Assembly (NCBI RefSeq): GCF_030269765.1 | Contig: NZ_BSTX01000008.1 | Span: forward strand, 1 to 64,000 | Length of the DNA: 64,000 nt | Reading direction: 5' to 3' | DNA from: Actinorhabdospora filicis | GTDB lineage: Bacteria; Actinomycetota; Actinomycetes; Mycobacteriales; Micromonosporaceae | Shown: one piece after another, positions 48,543 to 57,239 of the stretch | Position numbering within the stretch: the first letter of the stretch is position 1 | How the letters are laid out: each line of letters starts with the position of its first letter | Position numbers and translations under genes: made by a program | The notes under the pieces: model-generated | The model's database searches: none | The model's input: only the letters and a program-made list of their open reading frames with translations | Told to the model about the DNA's origin: nothing

Positions 48543-48620
48543 GGCGAGCCACTGGTCCAGCGTGCCCCGCGATCCCGTCCCATCCGCCCGCTAGCATCGG
48601 CCACGGTGAATGGAGGACGC

Positions 48621-48989
48621 GTGCGAGCATTCGGTGAACTAGAGGCGGTGATCATGGAACGCCTGTGGTCGGCCGGGGAGTGGCGCACCGTCCGCGAGGT
48701 GCTCACCGAACTCCTCCAGCAACGCCAGATCGCCTACACGACCGTCATGACGGTCCTGGACAACCTGCACAAGAAGGGCTGGCTGCGCCGCGAATCCTCC
48801 GGCAAAGCCCACCGCTACACCCCCGTCATGACCCGCGAGGAATACGGCGCCGCCCAGATGCGCCACGCCCTCGACGCCAGCGGCGACCCCGCGGTGGCCC
48901 TGCTCAAATTCGTCAACCAGATGTCACCTGAAGAGGCCGCCGGACTCCGCGCCGCCCTCGACGCCCACGAACGCCGCAACGGCCGATGA
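48621..48989 (+). CDS. BlaI/MecI/CopY-family repressor
   Basis: A 122-residue winged-helix repressor. The family pattern is clear: GELEAVIMERLWSAGEWRTVREVLTEL, AYTTVMTVLDNLHKKGWLRRESSGKAHRYTPVMTREEY and a C-terminal dimer helix region. The GTG at 48621 is preferred because GGAGG lies just upstream; another GTG at 48606 precedes it. It overlaps the M56 protease gene by 4 bp (ATGA), the classic BlaI-BlaR-like pair. In actinomycetes such pairs respond to cell-wall or copper stress; which applies here is not visible. Confidence 0.9.
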   Translation: MRAFGELEAVIMERLWSAGEWRTVREVLTELLQQRQIAYTTVMTVLDNLHKKGWLRRESSGKAHRYTPVMTREEYGAAQMRHALDASGDPAVALLKFVNQMSPEEAAGLRAALDAHERRNGR

Positions 48990-49924
48990 CCGCCGCCCTG
49001 CTCCTGTGCGCCTACGCGCTCCTCATCACCCGCCTCGCCCCACTCGCCCTGCGCCGCGCCGACCGCGCACCACGCCTGGCCGTGACCGCCTGGTACGCCG
49101 CCGTGGTCACCGTCGGCTCCTCCCTCATCGCCGCCGCCGCGCTCCTCGTGGCCACCCCCGAGCACTCGTGGGAACGGCTGTGCGCGCTGGTCCGGCTGTG
49201 CGTGGAAGCCCTGCAAGGCGCCCACGACTGGATCGGCGTCCTGCTCGCCGCGCTCGCCCTGGCCGGGGCCGCGATCGTGTCCTTCCGCATCGGCGTCGCC
49301 GCCGTCGGCACCCTCGGCGCGTCCATGCGCGGCCGCCTCCGCCAGGCCCGCCTCGCCGCCACCGCCGGGCGCCGCCTCCCCGGCACCGGCGCCACCGTCG
49401 TCGACCACGACGTCGCCACCGCCTACCTCGTCCCCGGCCGCCACGCCACGATCGTGGTCACCAGCGCCGCCGTCGAGGCGCTCACCGGACGCGAGCTCGC
49501 CGCCGTCATCGCCCATGAGCAGGGCCACCACTCCGGACGCCACCACCTGCTGGTCGACGGCATGCGCGTGCTCACCCGCGCCTTCCCCCGCAGCCGCTTC
49601 CTGGCCGTCGCCCACGCACAGGTGGCGCTGCTGGTGGAGATCTGCGCCGACGAGTCGGCCGCCCGCCGCCACTCCCGCATCGACCTGGCCCGCGCGCTGG
49701 TGACGATGGCCGAGGCACAGGCCCTCCCGACCGTCTTGGCCGCCTCCGGTGGGGACGCCCTCACGCGCATCAAGCGGCTCCTGTCCCCGCCGGTCCCCCT
49801 GGGGCGCGGCACGCGCGCCGGGCTCACCGCCGCCCTGGCCGCCATGGCGTCCGCGCCGGTCGCCGTGGCCGGGCTCGCGCTCGCCTGGCCGCTGCTGATG
49901 GACTGCCCGGCGCCTTTCGTCTAA
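48986..49924 (+). CDS. M56-family membrane metalloprotease (BlaR1-like, no sensor domain)
   Basis: A 312-residue membrane peptidase. It has helices at about 2-17, 33-55 and 80-103, a cytosolic zinc site HEQGH (HExxH) near residue 175 with a later Glu in ICADESAARRHSRID, and a final helix near 280-303. The penicillin-binding sensor of true BlaR1 is absent. Its partner is probably the BlaI-type repressor encoded just upstream, which it would cleave on a stress signal. Confidence 0.88.
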   Translation: MTAALLLCAYALLITRLAPLALRRADRAPRLAVTAWYAAVVTVGSSLIAAAALLVATPEHSWERLCALVRLCVEALQGAHDWIGVLLAALALAGAAIVSFRIGVAAVGTLGASMRGRLRQARLAATAGRRLPGTGATVVDHDVATAYLVPGRHATIVVTSAAVEALTGRELAAVIAHEQGHHSGRHHLLVDGMRVLTRAFPRSRFLAVAHAQVALLVEICADESAARRHSRIDLARALVTMAEAQALPTVLAASGGDALTRIKRLLSPPVPLGRGTRAGLTAALAAMASAPVAVAGLALAWPLLMDCPAPFV

Positions 49925-50883
49925 GCCCGCGCGCGCCGGACCCGCCGCAGCAGCAGCGGGACCACGATCCCGAACAGCAGCGCGAGGGCCACGCCGTACA
50001 GGTTCTCCCCGACCCGCAGCCAGAACGTCCGCTGGATCTGCGCCTGATCGGCCACGCCGTACAGCATCATCGTCAGCACGATGAACGCCGTCGCCCCCGA
50101 GGCCAGGTACCAGCGGCTGGCGGCGGTGGCGATGCCCGCGACCGTGGCCAGCCCGATCAGCGCCGCCACCCACCCCACCGGCACGCCTAGCGCGATGACC
50201 GCGCACGCGGCGAACGCCCCCGCGATCGTGGCCGCCACCCGGCCGACCGCCCGCACGGTGAGCATCTCCCGGTCCGGGCGCATCACCAGCAGCGCCGCCG
50301 TCGACGCCCACCCCAGGTGCGGGACGCCGAGCAGCAACCCCGTCGCCACCGCCACGGCCGCCGCCAGCCCCAGCAGCGTCCCGTAGGCCGGCGCGTACTT
50401 CTCGCCCATGCGCGGCGGAGGCGTCCGCCCGCCCGCCCCGTCCGGCCACAACAGCGCCAGCAGACCGCTCCACACCGAGCCGATGGCGATGACCACGGCC
50501 AGCCCGGCGGCCGTGCCCACCTCGCAGCTCAGCCCCACCGAGGCCGACGGGACGATCAGCGACAGCATCGGCGGCCCCAGCGCCGAACGCGCGGCCAGCA
50601 TCGCCGCCCCCAGGCACAGCGCGAAGATCCCCGCCACGGCCGCCACCGCGTTCAGCGCGAGCACACTGCCCACGAGCACCCCGAGTCCGAACAGGACACC
50701 CGCGATCACCGCCACCGGGCGCTTCCGGCGCGGCCCGCCCAGCCCCATCAGGCCCACCGGCAGCGTCCCCACCGCCAGCGCCGCCCCCTGCGCCACGTGC
50801 CCGCCCGCCACCAGGACGACGGCGGGCGCGACGGCCAGCGCGGCGTGCAGCGCGTCCGGCCACCGCCAGGTCACCGCCCTCAT
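49921..50883 (-). CDS. FUSC-family membrane protein
   Basis: A 320-residue protein with two blocks of four to five membrane helices, the second (about 175-310) matching the FUSC domain: LGWASTAALLVMRPDREMLTVRAVGRVAATIAGAFAACAVIAL. Related proteins export aromatic acids. The ATG at 50883 is used; a GTG lies at 50889. It overlaps the convergent M56 protease gene by 4 bp. Confidence 0.8.
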   Translation of the reverse strand: MRAVTWRWPDALHAALAVAPAVVLVAGGHVAQGAALAVGTLPVGLMGLGGPRRKRPVAVIAGVLFGLGVLVGSVLALNAVAAVAGIFALCLGAAMLAARSALGPPMLSLIVPSASVGLSCEVGTAAGLAVVIAIGSVWSGLLALLWPDGAGGRTPPPRMGEKYAPAYGTLLGLAAAVAVATGLLLGVPHLGWASTAALLVMRPDREMLTVRAVGRVAATIAGAFAACAVIALGVPVGWVAALIGLATVAGIATAASRWYLASGATAFIVLTMMLYGVADQAQIQRTFWLRVGENLYGVALALLFGIVVPLLLRRVRRARA

Positions 50884-50955
50884 GCCCACCCCCGTGGCCG
50901 ACGCTACGGGACCGGGGGGTGAGGCGAGTGGTGTTCACGCTTTAGGCTCGCGATC

Positions 50956-51408
50956 ATGTACCCCGCCTGGCAACCACCCCGCCGACCGGGCAGCCTCGAC
51001 GCCGCCGTGGTCATGATCCTGCTGAACGCGGCGGTGCTGCTGGCGCTCATCGCGCTGGCGGTGATCCGGCTCGTCGACAACGGCCCCGAACCGCTCTTCG
51101 ACCTGGCCCTGGTGATCATGGTCCCCGGCCTGGCCGGACTCGGCGTCCTCGCCTACGGCCTGGTGGCGGCACGCCCGTCGGCGCGCATCGGGGTCCTGGT
51201 GACGCTGCCGCTCCAGATACCCCTGTACCTGCTGTTCATCGTGCTGCTGGGACCGCAGGTCGCCGAACGCGTCGAGTACCGGGACACGGTGATGGACGGG
51301 CACGACTTCTGGACGGTGCTCCTGTGCGGCCTGGGCGTGGTGGTGTGCGCGATCGGGCCGGTGCTGGTGAGCGGGGCGAGGGTGCGGGCTTACTTGTCGC
51401 GGGCTTAG
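50956..51408 (+). CDS. Hypothetical four-helix membrane protein
   Basis: A 150-residue protein with hydrophobic stretches at about 18-37, 48-70, 78-98 and 119-140 and little else. It starts 72 bp from the divergent FUSC gene. Family not recognised. Confidence 0.6.
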   Translation: MYPAWQPPRRPGSLDAAVVMILLNAAVLLALIALAVIRLVDNGPEPLFDLALVIMVPGLAGLGVLAYGLVAARPSARIGVLVTLPLQIPLYLLFIVLLGPQVAERVEYRDTVMDGHDFWTVLLCGLGVVVCAIGPVLVSGARVRAYLSRA

Positions 51409-51926
51409 GGGGATTGGGCTCGTCCACGGGCTTGTCGTGTGGCTTGCCCTTGCCCTTGCCCTTGGCCGTGGTCGAGGCCCGTCCACGTGCTTGTCGTCGG
51501 GTCACCGCCGTCGTGGTCGTCGCCGCGAATGGGCTGGCGCGTGTTCCGGCCGTGGCCGGCCGGAACACTTGCCCTCGGTTTCCGTACCCGGCGTTGCTGC
51601 CTCTAGAGCCGAGTCGGACGCTGGCCGCAGGGCTTGCGGCTCGGCGTGTGGTTGCGGTGACCGCGATGGTCTTTAGTTCGACGACTAAAGGGATGGAGAG
51701 ATCTGCTCTTTCACCGTTGCCCCGGCGATGTGTGCGGCTTGCGCTTTTAAGACCTGGCTTCAAACACGACGGTGGGGGCTTGGCTTGTGGTTTCGCACAG
51801 GCTGGGTACGGGGCACTTCAGTGGCAAGCATCCGGGTCGCCCTGCGACCCGGATGCGCGGCAGCCCAGACGCCAGCCCGAGCACTACGGCCTCAAGCCAT
51901 ACCGGGTCAGCTCAGGAACAGCCCCC
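51409..51926. other. Gene-poor gap with one perfect inverted repeat
   Basis: About 520 bp with no credible gene. It contains a perfect symmetric word CTTTAGT-tcgacg-ACTAAAG at 51671-51690, which looks like an operator or short hairpin with no adjacent gene start. Composition is less GC-rich around it. It may be the remnant of a lost gene's control region. Confidence 0.5.
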
Positions 51927-52844
51927 CTAAAACCCAAAGTGCCCGAACACCGCTGGCCCGATGAACCCCGTGACCCGCTCCAGCCCCGCCGGCGACACCG
52001 CCAGCACCAGCACGCCATAAGGCCGCACCCCCTCCGGCGCGTGGACGTGCGCCACCAGCGCCGGTTGCCCGTTGGCGCGCGTGTACGCGGTGGTCAGCGG
52101 ACCGGGCCGGACCCGCGCCCGGCTCTCCAGGAACGCCGCGATCGCCGCGGGCCCCTGGTACTCGTGCGGCATCGGCGGCATCGTCAGCCACGCGTCATCG
52201 GTCAGCAGCGACACGATCGCGGGCGTGTCGCCGTCCTCCATCGCCCGCGCGAACAGCGCCGCCACCTCCCGCTCCCGGGCGTCACCGGCCTCCGGCACGC
52301 TCTCCCGGTGGGCGTCCAAAGTGGCCCGGGCCCGCCGCAGCATCCCCTTCACCGCGATCGGGGTCGCCTCCAGCATCGCCGCCGCCTCACCCGCCCGGAA
52401 CCCCAGGACGTCGACCAGCACCACCGCAGCCCGCTGCCGCGCCGGGAGCCGCTGCAACAACGTGGTGAACGCCAGCCCGACCGCCTCACGCTCCTCATAG
52501 CGCGAGTCGGGCGCGGTCACCGCGTCCAGCATCGCGTCCGGGTACGGATGCAGCCACAGCGGCTCGGCCAGGCGCGTCGGCTCGGGCAGCTCGGCCTCGC
52601 GCGGACGCCGCGCCAGCCGCCGCAACGCGTTCAGGCCACGGTTGGTGGCGATGCGGTACAGCCACGTGCGCAGTGAGGCCCGCCCCTCGAAGCCGGGCAG
52701 CCCCCGCCACGCCGCCAGCAGCGTCTCCTGCACCACGTCGTCGGCCTCGGTCAGGGAGCCCACGATGCGGTAGCAGTGCAGGTGCAGCTCACGCCGATAC
52801 GGCTCGACCAGTTCGGCGAAGGCCGACTCACTGAGAACGGACAC
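51927..52844 (-). CDS. ECF sigma factor with SnoaL-like C-terminal domain (SigG/SigX5-like)
   Basis: A 305-residue sigma-70 family protein. Region 2 reads YRRELHLHCYRIVGSLTEADDVVQETLLAAWRGL and region 4 LPARQRAAVVLVDVLGFRAGEAAAMLEATPIAVKGMLRRAR. The last 100 residues form a SnoaL/NTF2-like domain (REREVAALFARAMEDGDTPAIVSLLTDDAWLTMPPMPHEYQGPAAIAAFL) as in SigG-type factors, where it modulates activity. No anti-sigma gene is adjacent. It is divergent from an MFS exporter, a possible target. It starts with GTG. Confidence 0.88.
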   Translation of the reverse strand: MSVLSESAFAELVEPYRRELHLHCYRIVGSLTEADDVVQETLLAAWRGLPGFEGRASLRTWLYRIATNRGLNALRRLARRPREAELPEPTRLAEPLWLHPYPDAMLDAVTAPDSRYEEREAVGLAFTTLLQRLPARQRAAVVLVDVLGFRAGEAAAMLEATPIAVKGMLRRARATLDAHRESVPEAGDAREREVAALFARAMEDGDTPAIVSLLTDDAWLTMPPMPHEYQGPAAIAAFLESRARVRPGPLTTAYTRANGQPALVAHVHAPEGVRPYGVLVLAVSPAGLERVTGFIGPAVFGHFGF

Positions 52845-52931
52845 ACCGAACTCCTCTCGTCACCTACATCGACACCACCGAACCCCGAAACGGACCGGTC
52901 CATTCCGGTGACCGCCGGTGTCGATATCGGC

Positions 52932-54371
52932 ATGACCGACAATGTCAACGCCCGGCGCGTCCTCGCCGTCACGGCCGTCGCCGCCCTCCTCGTCGGGCTC
53001 GACACCACCGTGGTGGCCACCGCGCTCACCGCCGTCCGCATCGACCTCGGCGCCACCGGGGAGAGCCTGGAGTGGACGGTCAACGCCTACACCCTCGCCT
53101 TCGCCGTCCCGATGCTCGCCTCCGCCGCCCTCGGCGACCGCTTCGGGCGCCGCCGCGTCTTCGGCGCCGGACTCATCCTCTTCGCCCTCGCCTCGGCGGC
53201 CTGCGCGCTCGCGCCGAACCTGCCCGTGCTCATCGCCGCCCGCGCGGTCCAGGGCGCCGGGGCCGCCGCCGTCCTGCCATTGGCCATGACGCTGCTGAGC
53301 GCCGCGTACACACCCGAGCGGCGAGCGCGGGCCCTGGGCGCCTTCTCCGCCGTGGTCGGCGCGTCGGTTCCGGCCGGGCCGCTGCTGGGCGGGCTCGTCG
53401 TCGACGGCCTGTCGTGGCGTTGGGTGTTCTGGCTGAACGTGCCCGTGGTGGCGGTGCTCCTGCTGGTGCTGCGGCGGCTGCCCGACTCGCGCGGTGAGGC
53501 ACGCCTCGACGTCTGGGGTCTGCTGGTCGGCGCCGCCGCGTCCGCCGCGCTGGTCCTGGGCCTGGCCGAGGGTGACCTCCGCCTGGTCGCCTTCGGGCTC
53601 GTCCTCGTGGTGGTCTTCGTGCTCGTGGAGCGGCGGCCCGGTGCGGTCCTGCCGCCCCGGCTGTTCGGTTCGCGCGCCTTCGCCGCCGGGAACGCCGCGA
53701 TCTTCCTGCTGTGGGCCTCGGCCTTCGGCTCGGTGTACTACATGGCCCAGTACCTTCAGGCCGGGCTCGGCTCGCGGCCGCTGCTCGCCGGGCTTCAGCT
53801 CGTCCCGTGGGGAGCGATGACGGTCCTCGTCCCGCGTCTGGCCGGTGCTCTCATCCCGCGCTTCGGCGAGCGCCCGTTCATCGTCGGCGGGATGCTCCTG
53901 CACGGCGCGTCGATGCTGTGGATCGCCACTTCCGGCATCGGTTACTGGCACCTGGTGGTGCCGCTGATGCTGTCCGGGACCGGGGTGGCCGCGGCGATCC
54001 CGGCGACGCAGAGCGCGGTCATGGGCTCGGTGGCGCCCGTCGACCTCGGCCGGGCCTCCGGCGCGTACGGGACCCTCCGCCAGCTCGGCGGTGCCTTCGG
54101 GGTGGCCGCGCTCGTCGCGGTCTTCGCCGCGAACGGTTCCGTGGCCGCGCCCGGTGAGTTCGCCGCGGGCTTCTCCGCGGCGATCACGGTGAGCGCGATC
54201 CTGGCGGGCGCGGCGGCGGTCGCCGGAGCGCTGGTGCCTCACAGGCGCCGCAGGGCCTCCTCCGACGCGCTTCCCGCCTCCGCCGCGAACACCTCCAGCC
54301 CGCAGCACGCCGGTGCCTCCGGCAGCGCCACCGACGAGGCCACCAGCCTCAGCTCGCCCGCGAGCGGGTGA
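52932..54371 (+). CDS. MFS drug exporter (DHA2-like)
   Basis: A 479-residue major facilitator with about 14 helices. Motif A is LGDRFGRRRVFG after helix 2, and the antiporter motif C appears as GPLLGGLVVDGLSWRWVFWLNVP. The last about 44 residues are polar low-complexity sequence that runs antisense to the convergent regulator for 133 bp, so the natural end may have been near 54240. It is divergent from the sigma factor gene with 87 bp between. Confidence 0.85.
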   Translation: MTDNVNARRVLAVTAVAALLVGLDTTVVATALTAVRIDLGATGESLEWTVNAYTLAFAVPMLASAALGDRFGRRRVFGAGLILFALASAACALAPNLPVLIAARAVQGAGAAAVLPLAMTLLSAAYTPERRARALGAFSAVVGASVPAGPLLGGLVVDGLSWRWVFWLNVPVVAVLLLVLRRLPDSRGEARLDVWGLLVGAAASAALVLGLAEGDLRLVAFGLVLVVVFVLVERRPGAVLPPRLFGSRAFAAGNAAIFLLWASAFGSVYYMAQYLQAGLGSRPLLAGLQLVPWGAMTVLVPRLAGALIPRFGERPFIVGGMLLHGASMLWIATSGIGYWHLVVPLMLSGTGVAAAIPATQSAVMGSVAPVDLGRASGAYGTLRQLGGAFGVAALVAVFAANGSVAAPGEFAAGFSAAITVSAILAGAAAVAGALVPHRRRRASSDALPASAANTSSPQHAGASGSATDEATSLSSPASG

Positions 54372-55012
54372 TCGAGGACGAGCGCCCGCTCGCGCAGCCG
54401 CGCCACCGGGCGCTCGTCCCACAGCCGCGCGAAGTCGGTGTCACCGCGCATCTCGGCGATGTGCGCGGCCAGGTCGGCGTCCCCGTAGCGGCCGTGCAGG
54501 ACGCGCAGGTGCGCCACGTGTCCGCGCGCGGCGGCCTCCCAGTCGCGGTAGAGGCCGCGCGAGGCGAACAGGGTGTGGGTGAGCGTCCGGTGCTGGCCGA
54601 AGACGGCCACGGCGAGCCGGTTGGCGGCCAGGATCTGGGTGTGGCGGCCGAAGACGAGGGCGGGGCTGCGGACGAAGGAGTCCAGCAGCGTCCGCCACGC
54701 CTCCGGCAGCGTCGTCTCATGTGGACACGGTTTGCCGCGGTGGGCGAGGCCGTGCAGGTAGGCGAGTTCGTCGGCGTCCAGCCGCAGGGCGCGGCCGACG
54801 GCGTCCAGGATCCCGGGCGAGACGGCCTCGCCGCGTCCCTGCTCCAGCCGGGTGTAGTGGGCGATGCTCACGCCCGCCACGGCCGCCAGTTCCTCCCGGC
54901 GCAGGCCGCCGACGCGGCGGGTGCCGCCGTGCTCGCGCAGGCCGACGTCGCCGGGACGCAGGCGGGCGCGGCGGGACTTGAGGAATCCGCTCAGTTCGGC
55001 TCGGTCGTCCAC
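54239..55012 (-). CDS. XRE-family regulator with MmyB-like ligand domain
   Basis: A 257-residue regulator. An N-terminal helix-turn-helix (DDRAELSGFLKSRRARLRPGDVGL, RRVGGLRREELAAVAGVSIAHYTRLEQGRG) is followed by a PAS-like MmyB domain (LVFGRHTQILAANRLAVAVFG...). These pairs are very common in actinomycetes and usually control the divergent oxidoreductase gene, here the NAD(P)-binding gene at 55113. The GTG at 55012 matches the family start. A palindrome CGTGATCACG lies just upstream. Confidence 0.88.
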   Translation of the reverse strand: MDDRAELSGFLKSRRARLRPGDVGLREHGGTRRVGGLRREELAAVAGVSIAHYTRLEQGRGEAVSPGILDAVGRALRLDADELAYLHGLAHRGKPCPHETTLPEAWRTLLDSFVRSPALVFGRHTQILAANRLAVAVFGQHRTLTHTLFASRGLYRDWEAAARGHVAHLRVLHGRYGDADLAAHIAEMRGDTDFARLWDERPVARLRERALVLDHPLAGELRLVASSVALPEAPACCGLEVFAAEAGSASEEALRRL

Positions 55013-55112
55013 GCGGCAAACGTACGTGATCACGCGGTGAGTACGCGGAAGCCGGATCTGGCCGATCATCCGGTCGGCGATGAGGCTGTGGATCTATCGA
55101 TGGGAGATCCAC

Positions 55113-55827
55113 ATGACCCTCGCGATCATCGGCGGCGGCATGATCGGCTCGGCCGTCGCGTGGCGCGCCGTCGCCGCCGGGCTCGACGTCGTCCTGAGCA
55201 ACTCGCGCGAACCGTCCACATTGGCCGGCCTGGCGGCGTCCCTGGGCGCCCGCGCGGCCTTCGCGGCCGAGGCGGCTCTCGCCGCCGACGTCGTGGTGGC
55301 CGCGATCCCGGTCTCGGCCTTCGGGAAACTGCCCGCCCGGGCGCTCGCCGGGAAGATCGTGGTCGACACCGCCAACTACTACCCCGAACGCGACGGGCAC
55401 CTGGCCGAGCTCGACTCCGGCGCGCTCACCTCCAGCGAGCTGCTGCAACGGCACCTGCCGTCGTCCACAGTGGTCAAGGGCTTCAACGCGATCACCCCGC
55501 ACCAGATCGGGACACTCGCCCGCCCCGCCGGGGCTGCGGACCGCAGCGCGCTGCCCATCGCCGGTGAGGCCGGGGCCAAGGCCGAGGTGGCGCGGCTGCT
55601 GGATCGGCTCGGCTTCGACGCGGCCGACGCCGGCGTCCTCGCCGAGAGCTGGCGCGCCGAGCCCGGCACGCCCGCCTACATCCTCCCGTACCTGGGGGAG
55701 GGCGGCGGCGTTCCTCGCCTGGACGGCCGGGACGCCGGGCGTGCCCGTCCCGGCCGCGCGGGTGGCGGCGCTGCTGGCCTCGGCGGTCCGGCGGCGGGCG
55801 GGGGAGGCGCTGCTGCCCCGGCCGTGA
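55113..55827 (+). pseudogene. NADP-dependent oxidoreductase (F420-reductase-like), frameshifted near the C-terminus
   Basis: The N-terminal 190 residues are a Rossmann oxidoreductase (MTLAIIGGGMIGSAVAWRAVAAGLDVVLSNSR, VVVAAIPVSAFGKLP, VVDTANYYPERDGHLAELDSG, VVKGFNAI). After AEPGTPAYILPYLGE the frame turns into a low-complexity Gly/Arg run that stays open to 55931. A shift of one base in the G-rich run at about 55695-55705 restores a natural ending (AAAFLAWTAGTPGVPVPAARVAALLASAV...) that stops at 55827, 6 bp before the next gene. It is either a recent one-base insertion or a sequencing error. GGGAGA precedes ATG 55113. Confidence 0.75.
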
Positions 55828-55833
55828 GCCGCG

Positions 55834-56532
55834 TCAGGTCCCCGCGTGCGCCAGCGCCGAGGGCGTCAGCCGCCCGACGATGGCCGGGGCCTGCCGGACG
55901 AGCGCGTCGTCCTCGACCGCCTCGACCATGAAGCGGGCGTAGTCGACGCGCCGGGTCCGGTTGCTGGCCAGGACGGGGTCGCCGACGTGGTGGCTCCACA
56001 CCGGCAGGCCCTGGCTCTCGCCCTCCTCCAGGTCGCTGCCGCGCACCACCGTCCAGGCGGTGTCGCTGGCGAAGACCCGGCGGCAGGCCTCGACCTGGTC
56101 GCCGACGTCGATGACCCGCAGCAGCTTCGCCAGCCGCCCGACCACCGCCGCCATCGCCCGGAAGTGCCACGGGTACACGTCCCGGCCGTCGCGGCTGATG
56201 TGCCAGCCGCAGGAGAACACCAGCCGCGCGCCGGGCCGCGCGTGGTCCAGCACCGCCTGCGCGGTCCCGGACGCGTAACCGTCCACCCCGAACGGGACCA
56301 GCACGGTGAGGACCGCGTCGCAGCCCCGCACCGCCCGCGCGATGACGGCCGGGTCGTTGGTGCGTCCGGGGTGGACGGTGATGCGCCCGGCGAACTCGGC
56401 CAGCTTCGGCACGCTCTTCTCCCGGCAGACCCCCACGACCTCGTATCCCCGTTCCAGGGCCAGCCGCACCATGTACCGCCCGAGCTTCCCGGACGCGCCG
56501 ATCACGCACAGTCTCTTGCCGTTGGATGCCAC
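55834..56532 (-). CDS. NAD(P)-binding (NmrA/SDR-atypical) protein
   Basis: A 232-residue atypical SDR with the glycine motif IGASGKLGRYMVRLALERGYEVVGV at the N-terminus and no catalytic YxxxK, as in NmrA/HSCARG-like redox sensors. The GTG start is supported by GAGGAGGGG upstream. It is divergent from a TetR regulator, with two operator-like palindromes between them, so it is probably that regulator's target. Confidence 0.82.
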   Translation of the reverse strand: MASNGKRLCVIGASGKLGRYMVRLALERGYEVVGVCREKSVPKLAEFAGRITVHPGRTNDPAVIARAVRGCDAVLTVLVPFGVDGYASGTAQAVLDHARPGARLVFSCGWHISRDGRDVYPWHFRAMAAVVGRLAKLLRVIDVGDQVEACRRVFASDTAWTVVRGSDLEEGESQGLPVWSHHVGDPVLASNRTRRVDYARFMVEAVEDDALVRQAPAIVGRLTPSALAHAGT

Positions 56533-56550
56533 GTCGGCTCCCCTCCTCTT

Positions 56551-56584
56551 CCTTACTTAGTAAGGCTGGGCCTTACGGTGTAAG
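56551..56584. promoter_or_regulatory. Tandem TetR-type operators
   Basis: Two inverted repeats CTTAC-N3-GTAAG lie at 56552-56564 (extended to 15 bp with flanking C/G) and 56572-56584, with centres 20 bp apart. They sit between the divergent NmrA-like gene and the TetR gene and would cover both promoters. Confidence 0.75.
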
Positions 56585-56612
56585 TTTGTCAAGACCGGAA
56601 GCGGAGGGGCCG

Positions 56613-57239
56613 ATGACGCGGAGTCCACTGAGGACCGAGACCGTGCTGCGCGAGGCGGTGGCCTACGCCGATGAGAGCGGCGGCGTCCCGAGCATGCGCA
56701 AGATCGCCGAGCGGCTCGGCGTGGAGGCGATGTCGCTCTACCACCACTTCCGCAACAAGGACCTGATCCTGGACGGCATGGTCGACCACGTCTTCGCCGA
56801 GATCGAGCCGCCACCGCCCGCCACCGAATGGCGGGCCGCGCTCGGGCATCACGCCGCCTCGATGCGCGACGTGCTCGTCCGCCACCCCTGGGCCATCGGG
56901 CTGATGGACTCCCGCGGCCGCCCCGGGCCCGCCACCCTCCGCCGCCACGACGGCGTCCTCGGGCTGCTGCGCGCGAACGGCTTCCCGGTCGCGGGCGCGG
57001 CACACGCGGTCTCGGCGCTCGACAGCTACGTCTACGGGTTCGTGCTGCAGGAACTCAGCCTGCCGTTCGCGACGGCCGGTGAGCTGGACGAGGTCGCGTC
57101 CGGAATCCTCGACGCCGTGGGGGAGGAGTACCCGCACCTGGCGGAGCTGATCGCGCACCGGAACGCGCACTCGCCGGCGGTGGAGTTCGGGGCGGGACTG
57201 GACCTGGTGCTGGACGGGCTGGAGCGGTGGCGGGCGTGA
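56613..57239 (+). CDS. TetR/AcrR-family regulator
   Basis: A 208-residue regulator. The N-terminal helix-turn-helix is LREAVAYADESGGVPSMRKIAERLGVEAMSLYHHFRNKDLIL, of the kind with a MSLYHH recognition helix, followed by a TetR_C domain (HPWAIGLMDSRGRPGPATLRRHDGVLGLLRANGF, SYVYGFVLQELSLPF). GGAGGGG precedes the ATG. It probably represses its own gene and the divergent NmrA-like gene through the tandem palindromes. Confidence 0.9.
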   Translation: MTRSPLRTETVLREAVAYADESGGVPSMRKIAERLGVEAMSLYHHFRNKDLILDGMVDHVFAEIEPPPPATEWRAALGHHAASMRDVLVRHPWAIGLMDSRGRPGPATLRRHDGVLGLLRANGFPVAGAAHAVSALDSYVYGFVLQELSLPFATAGELDEVASGILDAVGEEYPHLAELIAHRNAHSPAVEFGAGLDLVLDGLERWRA

